Shown here in pieces: positions 36,430 to 47,067 of a stretch of 64,000 nucleotides of DNA (the first letter of the stretch is position 1; every line of letters begins with the position of its first letter). The notes beneath the pieces are model-generated. The model was not told where the DNA came from. It saw only the letters and a list, made by a program, of their open reading frames with translations, and searched no databases. A program made the translations under genes and the position numbers. The stretch comes from Lumnitzera littorea (Eukaryota > Streptophyta > Magnoliopsida > Myrtales > Combretaceae): positions 55,326,784 to 55,390,783 of the forward strand of contig JAMXBB010000002.1 in assembly GCA_024138015.1 (NCBI GenBank), written 5' to 3'.

Positions 36430-37338
36430 TGTGAAGTGCCTAGAAGCTTGGTTCATCATTAGGTCTTATCATAGGAAATAGTAGTAGTAGGTCCTTCGAG
36501 GTATCAAAGAAAGAGGGAATGAATAGGTCAGCAAATACAGTAGCTTTCGTAGAGCTGCTCGTAAGATACAACGCACCAACGAACACAACATGACTTAGTA
36601 CTTTGCTTGATATGCCATACAAGCTAATACTAAGGCCTACTTGTCACTAATATTGAGCTACTTGGTAAGATTAGATAAGAGCATGAAAAGGATGTACTTA
36701 GAGAGTGGTATCTCGCAAAAACAAAAAAATTCATTAATAATGATATGTAAGCTAATTGCGATTACAGTAAAAAAAACTATTTATAGTAAATCCTTTAGGG
36801 TAACAATATTGTAATGGAAAATTACATAAAGGATAATATAAGAAGAAGATTGCTAATATAAACAAAAAGGGTAAATATAACAAAGGACAAAAAGGAACAT
36901 GGTATAAATGTCAAAAAAGTAGGTGATAGGTTACATGTTGTAATAAGGTTCACGTTTATTAGGTTAGTTTATGTTGAGGTTGTTGTTGTTGTGTTGTATT
37001 GAAGGCTGTCAAGGTGATGGGGTGAATCTACAACTTAGCAAGATAGAAAAGGAGAGCTTAGCATACAAGTACCCCTAATTCGGCAGGTTAGCTTTAGTAT
37101 TGGCAGGTTAGCCTATGCATTCGATAAGTTAGCCTTAGTACTCGACAGGTTGGCAACTAAGTAAGAGTTTGAGCAGAGTAGGGTATGTCCGAGTTTGTGC
37201 CTTAGGGAGTTCTTCCATAGTTCTTTTATGTATTGGAGCTCATCCTCGACAGGTTAAATAGATAGGATTTTTCTCATGAGAGATTGTAAGCCTTAGAGGT
37301 GAGCTCAAGTTAGAGGTCTAGAGGTCAGTACTCTATCA
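36430..37338 (-). repeat. 5' LTR of element D
   Basis: 909 bp, pair of 27770-28666. Plus-strand start TGTGAAGTGCCTAGAAGC, end GTACTCTATCA. Followed by the target copy CTTGA. Confidence 0.87.
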
Positions 37339-37343
37339 CTTGA

Positions 37344-37414
37344 GATGTGACATAAACACTTGCTATCTAGGTACTACATTCTTTTTAATTTTACTCCCTG
37401 TTCTTATAATTAAC
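37344..37414 (-). pseudogene. Element G protease active-site fragment
   Basis: A 71-bp remnant between insertions D and E. The coding strand reads YLDSKCLCHIS, the copia protease site where Asp-Ser-Gly is expected (Gly is Lys here), preceded by a TAG in place of the usual Trp. It joins to 27764 when D is removed and to 58307 when E is removed. Confidence 0.8.
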
Positions 37415-37419
37415 AAAAT

Positions 37420-38813
37420 TATTGGTCTCATATAAGATATCAAGAGGGGGGTAAATTGATATCTTTAAACTTTTTGTAAACATTTTCAATATAAGAAAAA
37501 TACTTTCTTAACAACTTATATTGGTGAACATTCGAATTTTAATAATTCAACACACAACAATTAATAACAAAAATTAAAAGAATAAGGAAGGAGAATATTA
37601 GGTTAAGGATTTATAGAGCTTCAACCTTCGGCCTTCTACCTACTACTCTCTTTCGGCTCTATTGTTGAGGACTCGGTTTACTTCATCGGTGTTGTTCCAC
37701 TTGATCTACTATATCAAAATCATGAGAAGATTACGAGTAATTAATACACATAAGCATACACAATACTCCACTCTATCTATTTAGCCTTTCCACAATCTAG
37801 GCTAATACAGATCTACAGAGTACAATCTAACAAAACTGAAACAATAAACAAAGTTTACACATTACAAGTGAGAACAAAAATACAACTCTCAAATAATTTC
37901 ACACTAAATAGAAATACTAATTGATGGATAATTTGCTTTAGTGCAACTTTTTGAAGATGTATTTGAGAAACTTTATGTGTTTGTTTAAAAGGTAGAATTT
38001 TATCATGATTTTTATGCAATGAAAATTTTTTTAGAGACATTTATGATGTTTTGAATCTTTCTCCTTTTATATTGAAATCTTCCAATGACTAATTTGTTGA
38101 AGATTATCTTCGCTTTCATGTTTATCCAAAAATTTGATTAATAGAGATAATCCTTAGATATTTTTGAGAGAAACTCTTCTAATCTTGATTTGATTAGATA
38201 TTCTTTGATTTACAACCTCTAGTTAAGCTTCAGATTTGAATTTGACAAAGAGATATGCTTTATTAGCAATTTCGAGATAAACCTCATATTTATGAAATTC
38301 CCCAAAATCTAAAACTAACTTTATCTTTATTTGATGCTAAATAATTTCTTATAATTTATTCAACGATCTCTTCGCTTAAAAAAAATCCCTATGGATTTTA
38401 ATTTAGACTTTAGTGAAATGGGATTATGTGTATTTTCCTAATACACCCAATTTAGTGGAGCTAAGCATTGTTTAATTTGAATATGATATTTCGTTAATTT
38501 GCAATGTTACCTTTTCAAACCAACTTTCTGAATATCATTACGAAGAGTAATAGTTTTCTTTTTTCTAAAGTCTTTGAACAAATTTCCAAAGTATTGTACC
38601 AATTCTTCTTATCAAAGCTTCTGAAATACTTTCTGAAGATTTTTATACTAGACTCTTTTTCAAATGATGTAAACCTTCTAAATAAGTTTCTGAAAAGAAC
38701 TCAATTTGTAATTTTTAACTTTTTGAGAACCCTTTTGAATGCCTACATTCTTGATGATTCATTAGCATTCATGTGTTTTTGTTATTATCAAAATATATGA
38801 GAGATATCTATCA
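37420..38813 (-). repeat. 3' LTR of element E
   Basis: 1,394 bp, pair of 56878-58301. The coding-strand start TGATAGATATC is next to the polypurine tract; the coding-strand end is CCAATA. The frames at 37855-38040 and 38504-38800 lie in the LTR and are not genes. Confidence 0.9.
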
Positions 38814-39010
38814 ATCTCCCCCTTTTTGATGATAATAAAAACACTCTTATAGAACCAAAAACATAAATCAAATTGAATTGATATCTAACAAACAATAAAA
38901 AACTTCATATAGTCACACAATAAACATGTTGTGCAAAACTCAAATATTTTTGGTTTTTCTCTCCCCTTTTTTTGTTATCATCATTGATTAATGTTAATTG
39001 ACTCCCTCTT
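38814..39010 (-). promoter_or_regulatory. Multiple polypurine tracts of E
   Basis: On the coding strand: AAAAAGGGGGAGAT next to the LTR (38814-38827), AAAAAAAGGGGAGAG at about 38959-38973, and AAGAGGGAGT at about 39000-39009. The first two follow GATGATAA-type words. Several tracts before the 3' LTR are known in Sireviruses and match element G. Confidence 0.75.
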
Positions 39011-39229
39011 AATTTTTATAAACAAATAGAATGAGCAAAATGAAAAGATTGCATTGATTAAAAGAAAGATCATAACTAAGTCCCTTGAACAATAGAAATA
39101 ACAAAAACAAGTCCATAGAAGGACCTTTCATTCGAAAACAAAAGATCATAACAAAGTTTGAATGAAACAAAAGATCCTAAACACAAAGTTGAGATTGAAA
39201 TATTAAAAACTAGATAGAAAAAAAGAAAA
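39011..39229. other. Short non-coding gap of E
   Basis: AT-rich; between the stop of the extra ORF and the polypurine tracts. No motif seen. Confidence 0.6.
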
Positions 39230-41353
39230 TCATTTCTTAGATCTCTTAGTTTTCTTCCTAGCAGAAAGTTTAAATCTTCTAAAATAAGTTAGAAGGTCCT
39301 TGCTAAGAGACGGATTGGCCTCAAAAGTTGTTGCCATAAAGGAGGTTGGTTCTTTGTCAAATGTAGATGTAATTTGAGCTAGAGCTAGTGCAAAGTCTTC
39401 TATGTTGGAAGCAGTAGAAAGAGTTTCTGTGTTTCCTCTTGGAGGTGTATATTCTTTAGGATTTAGAATAGGAGTAGCAATTTGAGGTGTTTTGTTAAAA
39501 GAATGTGTGGAGATGATAGGAGTTTTGTCAAAAGCTAGAACAAGGATGGAATCAGTTTGATCAGTTGGCTAAGTAGAAATAACAGGGAAAAGAGGTTCAG
39601 TTAGTGTGAGAGGAGGATCTAAAATAGGAACAAATGGTTCAATAGGTGTGAGGTAAAGATTTGAGATAGGAACAGATGGTTCAGATAGTTTAGTTGGTTG
39701 GGTCTGTTTTAGGGGTTTGGAAGGAAAATGAACAAGATGAGCTTTGTCATCAAGATTGGATTTCGTAACAGTTTGTTTAACCTGAGTTTTGAACAAATCT
39801 TTCTTTCTTGTAATTTGATCCCTAATTAACTTGCCTACAACTTCTTTAATTCCTTCATAAAGTTATTCAACAAAAGTTGAACTCTCTCCTTGTTTAAAGG
39901 GAATAGGCTACATCTCTATACTTTCTGAATCACTATCTGAAGGTAACCCAATTGCTTCTATGAATTCTATCCCACCTAATTTTCTTAACAACTTTCCTTT
40001 CCTCTTTGGTTCTTTCTCAATAGGTTCCTTTCCTCACTTCTTTTTCTTTTCATTGTCCTTCTCTTCAATTATGATTACCCTTCTTCTAAGATTTGATAGA
40101 TGAATAGAAATGCCTCCATTATGTAAATGCCAAAGCTTGTCATTCACATAAATCCCCATCTGCTTAAAAATTCTTTCTCCTAGTTTACTAAGATAAAAAG
40201 GACAACTTACTTCGCCTGGTATTTTCAATATCTTGAAATTGAAGAGACTCATCAACAAATTCCCATATGGCTGAACATCTAAATGCTGCCATATGTCCCT
40301 CATTATAAGTTTCACAACATCTGCTTTTCTCTTCCATAGCATTGCTAGAATAACTAGTGCATCTTCTCTTGTTACAATGGTTGCATTGCCCCTTCTTGGT
40401 AACACAAATGAGTTGACAAATTTGTGTAAAATTCTAATTAATAGCTTAAATTCAATATTGAAAATACCTGTTCCTATACCTAACTCTACTCCATCATTCA
40501 ATTCTATGACCAAATTCTCCCTAGTCATCTGTACTAAGTTCTCATCTTCTTGTATTTCTTTAATGCCAAAGCATTTCAAAATGTCCTTTGTTATTTCAAT
40601 TTTTTAGCCTAGTACAACTAACTTCTATACTTCTTGATTTTTGTTATCAAGCTTCCTATAAAACTCATCTATCAGTTCTCCATATATAATTCCTCTCATA
40701 TTAACCAAACCATTCAAGCTTAACCCATCCAAGTACTCTTTCCAGCAAAAACCATTCTTGTCAAAGAATTCTAAATCTAAATAAAAAGAGTCCTTAATGG
40801 AGAGATTTCTACCTTTTATTGTATATCTTTTCTTGGGCTTGTCTTTTGATTTAGAAGACGAAATTGAAGTCCTTACTTCTAGTGACCTTTACACATTCTT
40901 AGAAGATTTTGAAATCTTCTTTGCTAGAGTAGCAACATTTGACTTTCATAGAGTCTTCTTTGATTTTGGTACAAGGGGTTGTTCAAAAGGATTTCTTTTA
41001 GACTTTCCTTTAAATGGTTTGCTTGAGGGATCAGAGCCTTCAAGTTCAACAACTTTGAATGAGCTAGATTCTTATACATCTTGAGCATTCTTCTAGGTAA
41101 CTTCCTGAACTAGTTCAGAATGTTCCTCAGAACCATTCTTTTGATTGACTTCCTAAGCAACTTCTTCTGATAGTTCATCATGAAGTTCTAGGGTTGGGGT
41201 TTTTTCAAATGAACCTTGATTTACATCCATTGTTCCTCTATAGGATGGTGGTGTTTGTCTCTTGTTCATCAAGAACAATGGATTTTTGGGATTGTTTTAT
41301 ACTTTGGATTTAATCTCTTTTGTAGCAATTTAGGTAGATTTTCTAGGTGCCAT
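39230..41353 (-). pseudogene. Element E additional ORF between pol and 3' LTR (708 codons)
   Basis: Starts MAPRKS at 41353 and ends ARKKTKRSKK before TGA at 39230-39232. The length is an exact multiple of three, and open stretches starting at 40579 and 39796 lie in the same frame, so there is no net indel. I count 13 premature stops (6 TAA, 5 TAG, 2 TGA), all explainable as C-to-T of CAA, CAG or CGA. Residues 1-170: acidic, Ser/Lys-rich. About 180-430: a folded part, with DEFYRKLDNKNQ, ITKDILKCFGIKEI, DALVILAMLWKRKAD, YGNLLMSLFNFKI and GISIHLSNLRRR. The order resembles the putative plant transposon protein domain seen in extra ORFs of plant retroelements (my recall, not a search). About 440-680: Pro/Thr/Ser-rich; tail basic. 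No signal peptide and no clear membrane segment, so an envelope role is not supported. Function unknown. Confidence 0.75.
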
Positions 41354-41595
41354 GAATTTTGGGTGAAAGAAAAAGACGAGAAGAGAATATGAAGAGCTTA
41401 ATGAAATGAGAAGAAGAGAAATAACATAGGCTTTTATATGATGAAAAGAAGTGAACTACTAGTACTAATGGTCATTGACCAAAAGAAAGTGGGCTAATTT
41501 AATGGACCCATTAAGGAGTAATTTGAGGACCCATTAACAGCATGCTAACACCTACTCCTTTTTGTGTGCAACAAATAGAAATAAAAAATAAAAAC
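41354..41595 (-). promoter_or_regulatory. Possible internal promoter and leader for the extra ORF of E
   Basis: Between the pol stop (41596) and the ATG at 41353 the coding strand has CATATAAAAG (41431-41440), a TATA-like word, then about 75 bases rich in C and T (CTCTTCTTCTC-type) up to the ATG. This is how plant promoters with a leader look, and would give a separate short mRNA. G has a similar pyrimidine-rich leader at its remnant ORF. Alternatives: splicing, or chance AT-richness. Confidence 0.4.
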
Positions 41596-43405
41596 TTACA
41601 TGTGTTCAAAATAATGGAAATTAATAGAAATGCTCTCTAATCTAACAAAAAAAGGATTATAGACACTAATTTCATTACGAATAAAGTCAAACTTTAATTT
41701 ATCCAGGGGCTTTGTAAATATGTCAGCAAATTGATATTCAATTGGAACAAAATCAAGACTTACACATTATTTGCTACATGATCATGAATGCAATGGTGCC
41801 TTATTTCTATATGTTTTGACATTGAGTGATGAGCTAGATTTTTTGTCAAATTAATAGCATTAGTATTATCACATTTTATAGGTATACTCTTATGGCTTAT
41901 CCTATAGTTATTCAATTGTTGTTTTAACCATAGTATTTGTGTATAACAATTTCCAATAGATACATATTCAGCTTCTATAATTGAAAGAGTACTAGAATTT
42001 TGTTTTTTGAAAGACTAAGAAACTAACTTATCTCCTATGAACTAACAAATTCCTAAAGTACTCTTCCTATCTACTTTGCAACTTGCATAATCAACAACTG
42101 AATATCCTATGAGATCAAAATTTTGACTCTTAGGATACCAAATTCCTAATTTTGCAATGCTTTTTATATATTTAAAGATCTTTCAATTGCAGTTAAGTGT
42201 GTTTCTGTTGGTGAACTTTGAAATCTAGTACATACATAAGTATTGAATAGAATATCAAGGTGTAAAGTAGTTAGATATAATAAAGATTTAATTAAACTTT
42301 GATATCATTTTTCATTTACCTTTTTGCTGTTACTTGTGATGTTAAGCTTTGTTGGGGTACTTATAGGAGTTGAAGAATCCTTAGTATTCACAAAACCAAA
42401 TTTCTTCAATATCTATATGGTGTACTTCTCTTGGTGAATAAATATTCCATTATCTGATTGTTTGATTTGTAACCCCAAGAAGAAGTTTAATTCTTCTATG
42501 AGTGACATCTCAAATCTACTTGCATTAATCTTGAAAATTCTTGGCAATATTTTTCATTAGTTGCATCAAAAACAATATCATCAATATAAATTTGTACAAT
42601 TAACATATCTTCTCCATAATGTTTCATGAAGATAGTAGTGTCAACTTTTCCCCTTTGAATGCTATTTTTAATCAAGAATTGACTTAGTCTCTCGTACCAA
42701 GCACAAGGAGCCTATTTAAGTCCATACAAAGCCTTTTCTAACTTATGCACATGATCTGATTTGAAGTGATCTTCAAATCCAAGAGTTGATCAACATATAC
42801 TTCCTTTTTTATGAAGTCATTTAGAAAAGCACTTTTTACATCCATTTGATACAGGTTAAAATTTTCAAACGTGCAAATGCAAGTAATAATCTTATAGCTT
42901 CTAATGTAGCAATAAGAGCATAGGTTTCATCATAGTCTACTCCTTCTTCCTAAGGATAACCTTTAGTCACTAAACATGTTTTGTTTCTTATTATTTTTCT
43001 ACGTTCATATAGCTTGTTCTTAAACACCCATTTGGTTCCAATGATTGACTTATATTTAGGTCTTGGAACTAAACTCTAAACCTGATTTCTTTGAAATTAA
43101 CTGAGCTCTTCTTGCATGGCTAAGATCCAATTATTATTGTTTAAAGCTTGATCAAATGAATGAGGTTCAACTTCAGATATTAGGGTAAAATAATTTTCAA
43201 AGTTTTGTAAGCTTAATCTTATTCTTATTCTAGATCTAACATTACCAATTATAAGTTTAAGAAGATTATAAGTTTTAAATTTAAGGGATGAAGGTAGAGA
43301 ATGTTTAGAACCTTCTGACTTACCTTCTAGATGTGTTTCAACAAACCTGGTATTAGTTTCCGAAGAACTTTCTAATTCAAGTTTTGTTTTGGATACATCA
43401 AGCAT
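41596..43405 (-). pseudogene. Element E reverse transcriptase and RNase H
   Basis: From 43405 down: integrase-RT linker (SSSETNTRFVE, LSLQNFENYFTL), RT start WILAMQEELS (43120), SLVPRPKYKSIIGTKWVFKN (43075), LEAIRLLLAFA (42900), VDTTIFMKHYGEDMLIVQIY then IDDIVFDA (42630-42570; catalytic Asp-Asp kept). RNase H: NSSTLSIIEAEYVSIGN (42000-41950), ILWLKQQLNN, IPIKCDNTNAINLTKN (41870), KHIEIRHHCIHDH (41810), end RNEISVYNPF near 41660 and stop at 41596. One or more frame changes lie near 42500 and 42830. Confidence 0.87.
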
Positions 43406-44780
43406 CCTTAAAGCATCTGTTGTTCATTCTAAAGGAGGTTCTATCTTTCCTTCTTCTACATCAAGATGCAATGTATTCTTTTTATTTGAGACAATTGGAG
43501 TTTCATCATTCGATTCTTCATGGCTTGTTTCTTTAAAAAATTTGAAATTTATTGATTCTTCTACAACTTTTATTTCTTTATTATATACTCAGTATAGCTT
43601 CGAGTTCAAAGAGTAGCCTAGAAATATGGCTTCATCAGCTCTCTCTTCAAATTTTCCTAAAACTTTTCCTATTTTCTTAACAAAATACTTGCAACCAAAT
43701 ATGTGAAAATATGAAACAGTAGGTTTCCTTCCTTTATAGATCTCATAAGTAGTTTTATTTGTCAAGGGTCTTACATATACACAATTTATGATGTAACAAG
43801 CTGTTGAAGCGACTTCTACCTAGAAATAATCTACTATATTGGTTTCAATAAGTAGAGTTTTTGTCATTTCTTTGATAGTGTTGTGGAGCATAGGGAGCGA
43901 AAAAGTTATCAGTGATGCCTTTTCACAAAATGAGATAAAATTTGAATTTTCAAATTCCATTTCATGATCAATTTGTAGACTGATGATAGAGAGGCCTTTT
44001 TCATTTTCAACTCGTTTTGAAAAGATTTCAAAGCTTTTAAAAGTATCACTTTTATGACGTATGAATAAGATTCAAGTAAATTTAGTGAAATCATCTACTA
44101 TGATAAGTCTATACTTATTTCTTCCTAGACTTAGAGTGCGAGTTGGACCAAATATATCTATGTACAATAACTCAAGGGTCATTGAGTGGAAATTAACTTT
44201 TTTACTTTTATGAGAGGATGAACTCATCTTATTCTTAAGACAAGTAACACAATGAATATTCTCATGAGCATGCAATTTTGGTAAGCCTTGAATTAAGTTA
44301 TTTTTAGACAAATTCTCTAGTTATTGAAAGTTCACATGTCTTAGTCTTTTATGCCAAAGTATAATGTTATCATATACTGAAATGAAATAGCTTTTAGATG
44401 ATACTTCAAATGGTTTAATTAGATAAACATTCTTCTTTCTGAACCTTTCAAACAACTTAAATCCATCCTTGTTAAAGCCAACACATTTATGATGTTCAAA
44501 AATTATTCTATATCCTTTATCACACAACTGACTTATGCTTAATAAGTTATATTTAAATCCTTTAACTAATAGTACGTTTTCAATTGAACAAGGTGTTAAA
44601 CCAATTATACCTATCGCAATTATTTTACCTCTACTATTGTCACCAAATTTTACTTAACCATCTTCCTTCCATTCTAGATTTGTGAACAACAAAGCATCAC
44701 CAGTCATGTGTCTTGAACATCAGCTATCAAGATATCATGTTCCTTTCATCTTAGCTTCGTAATCCTACACATATCACAGC
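43406..44780 (-). pseudogene. Element E protease and integrase
   Basis: Protease site near 44740: YLDS, a stop, then CSRHMTGD; the Gly of Asp-Ser-Gly has become TGA. Then KGFKYNLLSISQLCDKGY (44570-44510), pre-integrase with ILWHKRLRHVNF (44350) and CVTCLKNK (44245), integrase core with YIDIFGPTRT (44150) and LIIVDDFTKFT (44100), HIFGCKYFVKKIGKVLGKFEE (43700) and FLGYSLNSKLY. The second and third catalytic acidic residues fall in damaged stretches (about 43950-43870: IDHEMEFEN, IKEM). The linker to RT is Ser/Glu-rich. Confidence 0.85.
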
Positions 44781-44869
44781 ATAATCAAGTTTGTTTACAA
44801 ACCCAGTGAAGCTTGGGTCTATGGAAATTCAACCTCGTCTTTTGAATTGAACCTTAATTATTGTTGAGC

Positions 44870-45825
44870 TTGTATTTTTTGTAAAAACAGTGTTTCTCTA
44901 TATGACCCAATTTATTAAATAGAAAATAAGCATAAGGTTTCTACTCAGTATACCTATTACTTATCACTTTCCTTTAATTTAGATTCTTTCTGAAATACCC
45001 TCAATTCAACCTTCTATTGTACCCTTTGAAGGACCACTAGTCATTGTTTTGAGTGAACTTTTAGTTATACTTTTTGATAGGTTCAAATGCTTTGCTATTT
45101 TCACTTCCTTTGATAGTTTCTTGATTTTCATCTTTTGATTTAACAAATACTATTTCTTTCTTTGTTTTTGATGTTTCTCCAAATTCAAAATCAAGTCTAG
45201 ATTTTGAATTAACCATCCTTTGGCAAGAAATCAACATTTGTAACTTCTTATCACTTTCATCAAACTTATGGTACGTATTTTTAATTGACTTATATAAATC
45301 CTCTACACAATTTTTTAAGTTTTTAATTTCTTCTTTTAGAATAAGATTTTCATTGACCAAGGCTTCATGAGTAATATGCAATCCTACGAAATCATTTTCA
45401 TCTACTAACAATTGATTAGCTTGATTAATTGCATGCTTTTTGCTTTTTAATATCTTTACTTTGGATTCAAGCTTGGATATCTTGTTACTCGACTTGGAAA
45501 GAGCTTTGAGGAGTTTATTAATTTCAACACATATATCATTATGTACTTCTAAATTAGAATCAAAATCTACCTCAGAGTCTCCTATAAGACATGAATTTGC
45601 TTTCTCGCATTCTTCTGAACCTTCTAATTCCGTTTCTGAATCTTCTAAGTCACTTCATAAAGCCATCAAAGATTTGTGTTTCTTCTTAAATTTCTCCATT
45701 TTCTTAATTAACATAGGACATTCGAACTTACTATGCCCAAGCTTTTTGCATTCATAGTAGAAAATTTCCTTTTTGAACTTTTTCTCCTCTTTTTCTTTGA
45801 TTGCCTCTTCTACAATAATAGATTA
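44870..45825 (-). pseudogene. Element E gag C-terminal part (zinc knuckles, coiled coil)
   Basis: After the solo LTR L, gag reads SIIVEEAIKEKEEKKFKKE, then a zinc knuckle (YYECKKLGHSKFEC, about 45770-45725; first Cys is Tyr), then MEKFKKK and a long helical stretch. The frame 45061-45411 (LVNENLILKEEIKNLKNCVE and so on) has heptad-like Leu, Ile and Val spacing, as in Sirevirus gags. A second knuckle-like word (YFLFNKLGHIEKHCFYKK) lies at 44940-44880. It would bind and package RNA. Confidence 0.8.
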
Positions 45826-46290
45826 TGTTGTTAGTGAATTTTAGGATGAGGAAAAATCCTATAAAAGAAAGTGAAATACTTAGTATTAAGGCTAATTTAG
45901 TGTAGCCACTTCGATACCTAAGTTAGTAAGGTAACTTATTATAGCAAGTATGTGAATAAGAAGTGTTAAGAGACCTTATAGAATTTCTTTCCAGTATTTA
46001 TAGATAGTTGTAGTGTCTAAGGCAGTTGTCGAGATAACTGTTAAGACATGTGGAAGCTTCTTGACTTGACATCTCCCTTAATATGTAGGGGTAGTAAGTG
46101 GTTGTGTAATATAATCGTGCTTATGATAACTATTCATGCCATAGACTTAAATTCAAACCAGGAGCGCTTCTTATACTTGGCATAAATGCTGTGTATCATC
46201 TATCCATTGTGAATGCTGAGAGAGTTGGTTTTGCGATATCTCGACAGACAAAAAGCCGAGTATCAAATGAGCGAAAACTGACTATCAACA
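45826..46290 (-). mobile_element. Element L: solo LTR inserted in gag of E
   Basis: 465 bp, ends TGTTG and CAACA (inverted), flanked by exact GATTA copies at 45821-45825 and 46291-46295. Taking it and one copy out makes the gag frame continuous. On the minus strand it has a TATAAATA word (about 45997-46004), so that is the likely orientation. No internal part remains, as after LTR-LTR recombination. Family unknown. The 60-codon frame at 46191-46373 crosses its border and is not a gene. Confidence 0.85.
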
Positions 46291-46295
46291 GATTA

Positions 46296-47062
46296 GTTCT
46301 TATTAGTAGTAAATCTTTTAGTGAATGTTCTCTTACCTTTTTTCTTAAGCCATTTGTTGAGCTTCTTAGTTGAAAGTGTTACATCCGTATCTTCATTTTC
46401 AAATGAATCTTCTCCTTTAAAGTCAATATCTGTTTCTTTAACTTTGAAAGCTATGACCCTCTTCTTTGTATCTTTTAAAGTACCATTTGATTTGAGAAAA
46501 TCGGTTTCATATGCCATGAGCTTGCTATACAGTTGACTTAGAGTTAATGTTTTTAGATCATGAGCTTCTTTTATGACAGTTTTCTTTACATTCTAAAGTT
46601 TAGGAAGAATCCTTAGCATCTTGTATACCATATCTGCATCACTAATTATTTTGCTAAGAGAAGACAATTCATTAGTTATAGCAATAAATCTACTAAAGGA
46701 GTCCTTGATTTCTTCACTAGAGAGAATTTGAAATGTTTCATATTATTGAACCAGCAAGTTGATTATTGTGTCTTTGATGGTTTATGTGCCTTTATAGGTT
46801 TGTACCAAAGTGTCCCAAATATCTTTAATTATAGCACAAGAAGCAATTAGATAAAATTCTAATTGTGCAATAGTACTCAACAGAAGATTCTTAGCCTTTG
46901 AATTGAGTTCGGCTTTGGTGATATCATCATTTGTTATGATAACAATAAGAACTTTAAGATCTCCTATAGAAATAATTTGCCAAGCTTAATAGTCAGATGT
47001 CTTCACATAAGTCTTTATCTTAAATTTCTAATAGAGAAAGTTAGTTTCATAAAAAAATGTTG
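46296..47062 (-). pseudogene. Element E gag capsid part
   Basis: Copia capsid. It reads TFFYETNFLY, KFKIKTYVKTSDY (47050-46990), LNSKAKNLLLSTIAQLEFYL (46900), AIIKDIWDTLVQTYKG (46830), SSEEIKDSFSRFIAI (46710), DADMVYKMLRILPKL (46640), LTLSQLYSKLMAYETDFL (46540) and KKRVIAFKVKETD (46460). It continues upstream at 56795 beyond F, where the frame joins after removal of F and one CCTTG copy. Few stops, mostly in place of Gln or Trp. Confidence 0.87.
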
Positions 47063-47067
47063 CCTTG

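Larger units (their letters stand above)
27770..37338 (-). mobile_element. Element D: Ty3/gypsy inserted in protease region of G
   Basis: LTRs 27770-28666 and 36430-37338. Target copies TTTGA (27765-27769) and CTTGA (37339-37343) differ by one base. With D removed, the frame of G runs from the protease motif CHIS into the following region. Gag to integrase lie between the LTRs, split by element C. Without C, D is about 6.9 kb. Confidence 0.88.

Noticed and set aside
38504..38800. 98-codon open frame, plus strand
   Set aside because: Inside the 3' LTR of E and antisense to it; the same region in the other LTR is not open.
40293..40607. 104-codon plus-strand frame
   Set aside because: Antisense shadow of the extra ORF of E.
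39230..41353. Reading the extra ORF of E as an envelope gene
   Set aside because: No signal peptide, clear transmembrane helix or fusion-like segment is visible.
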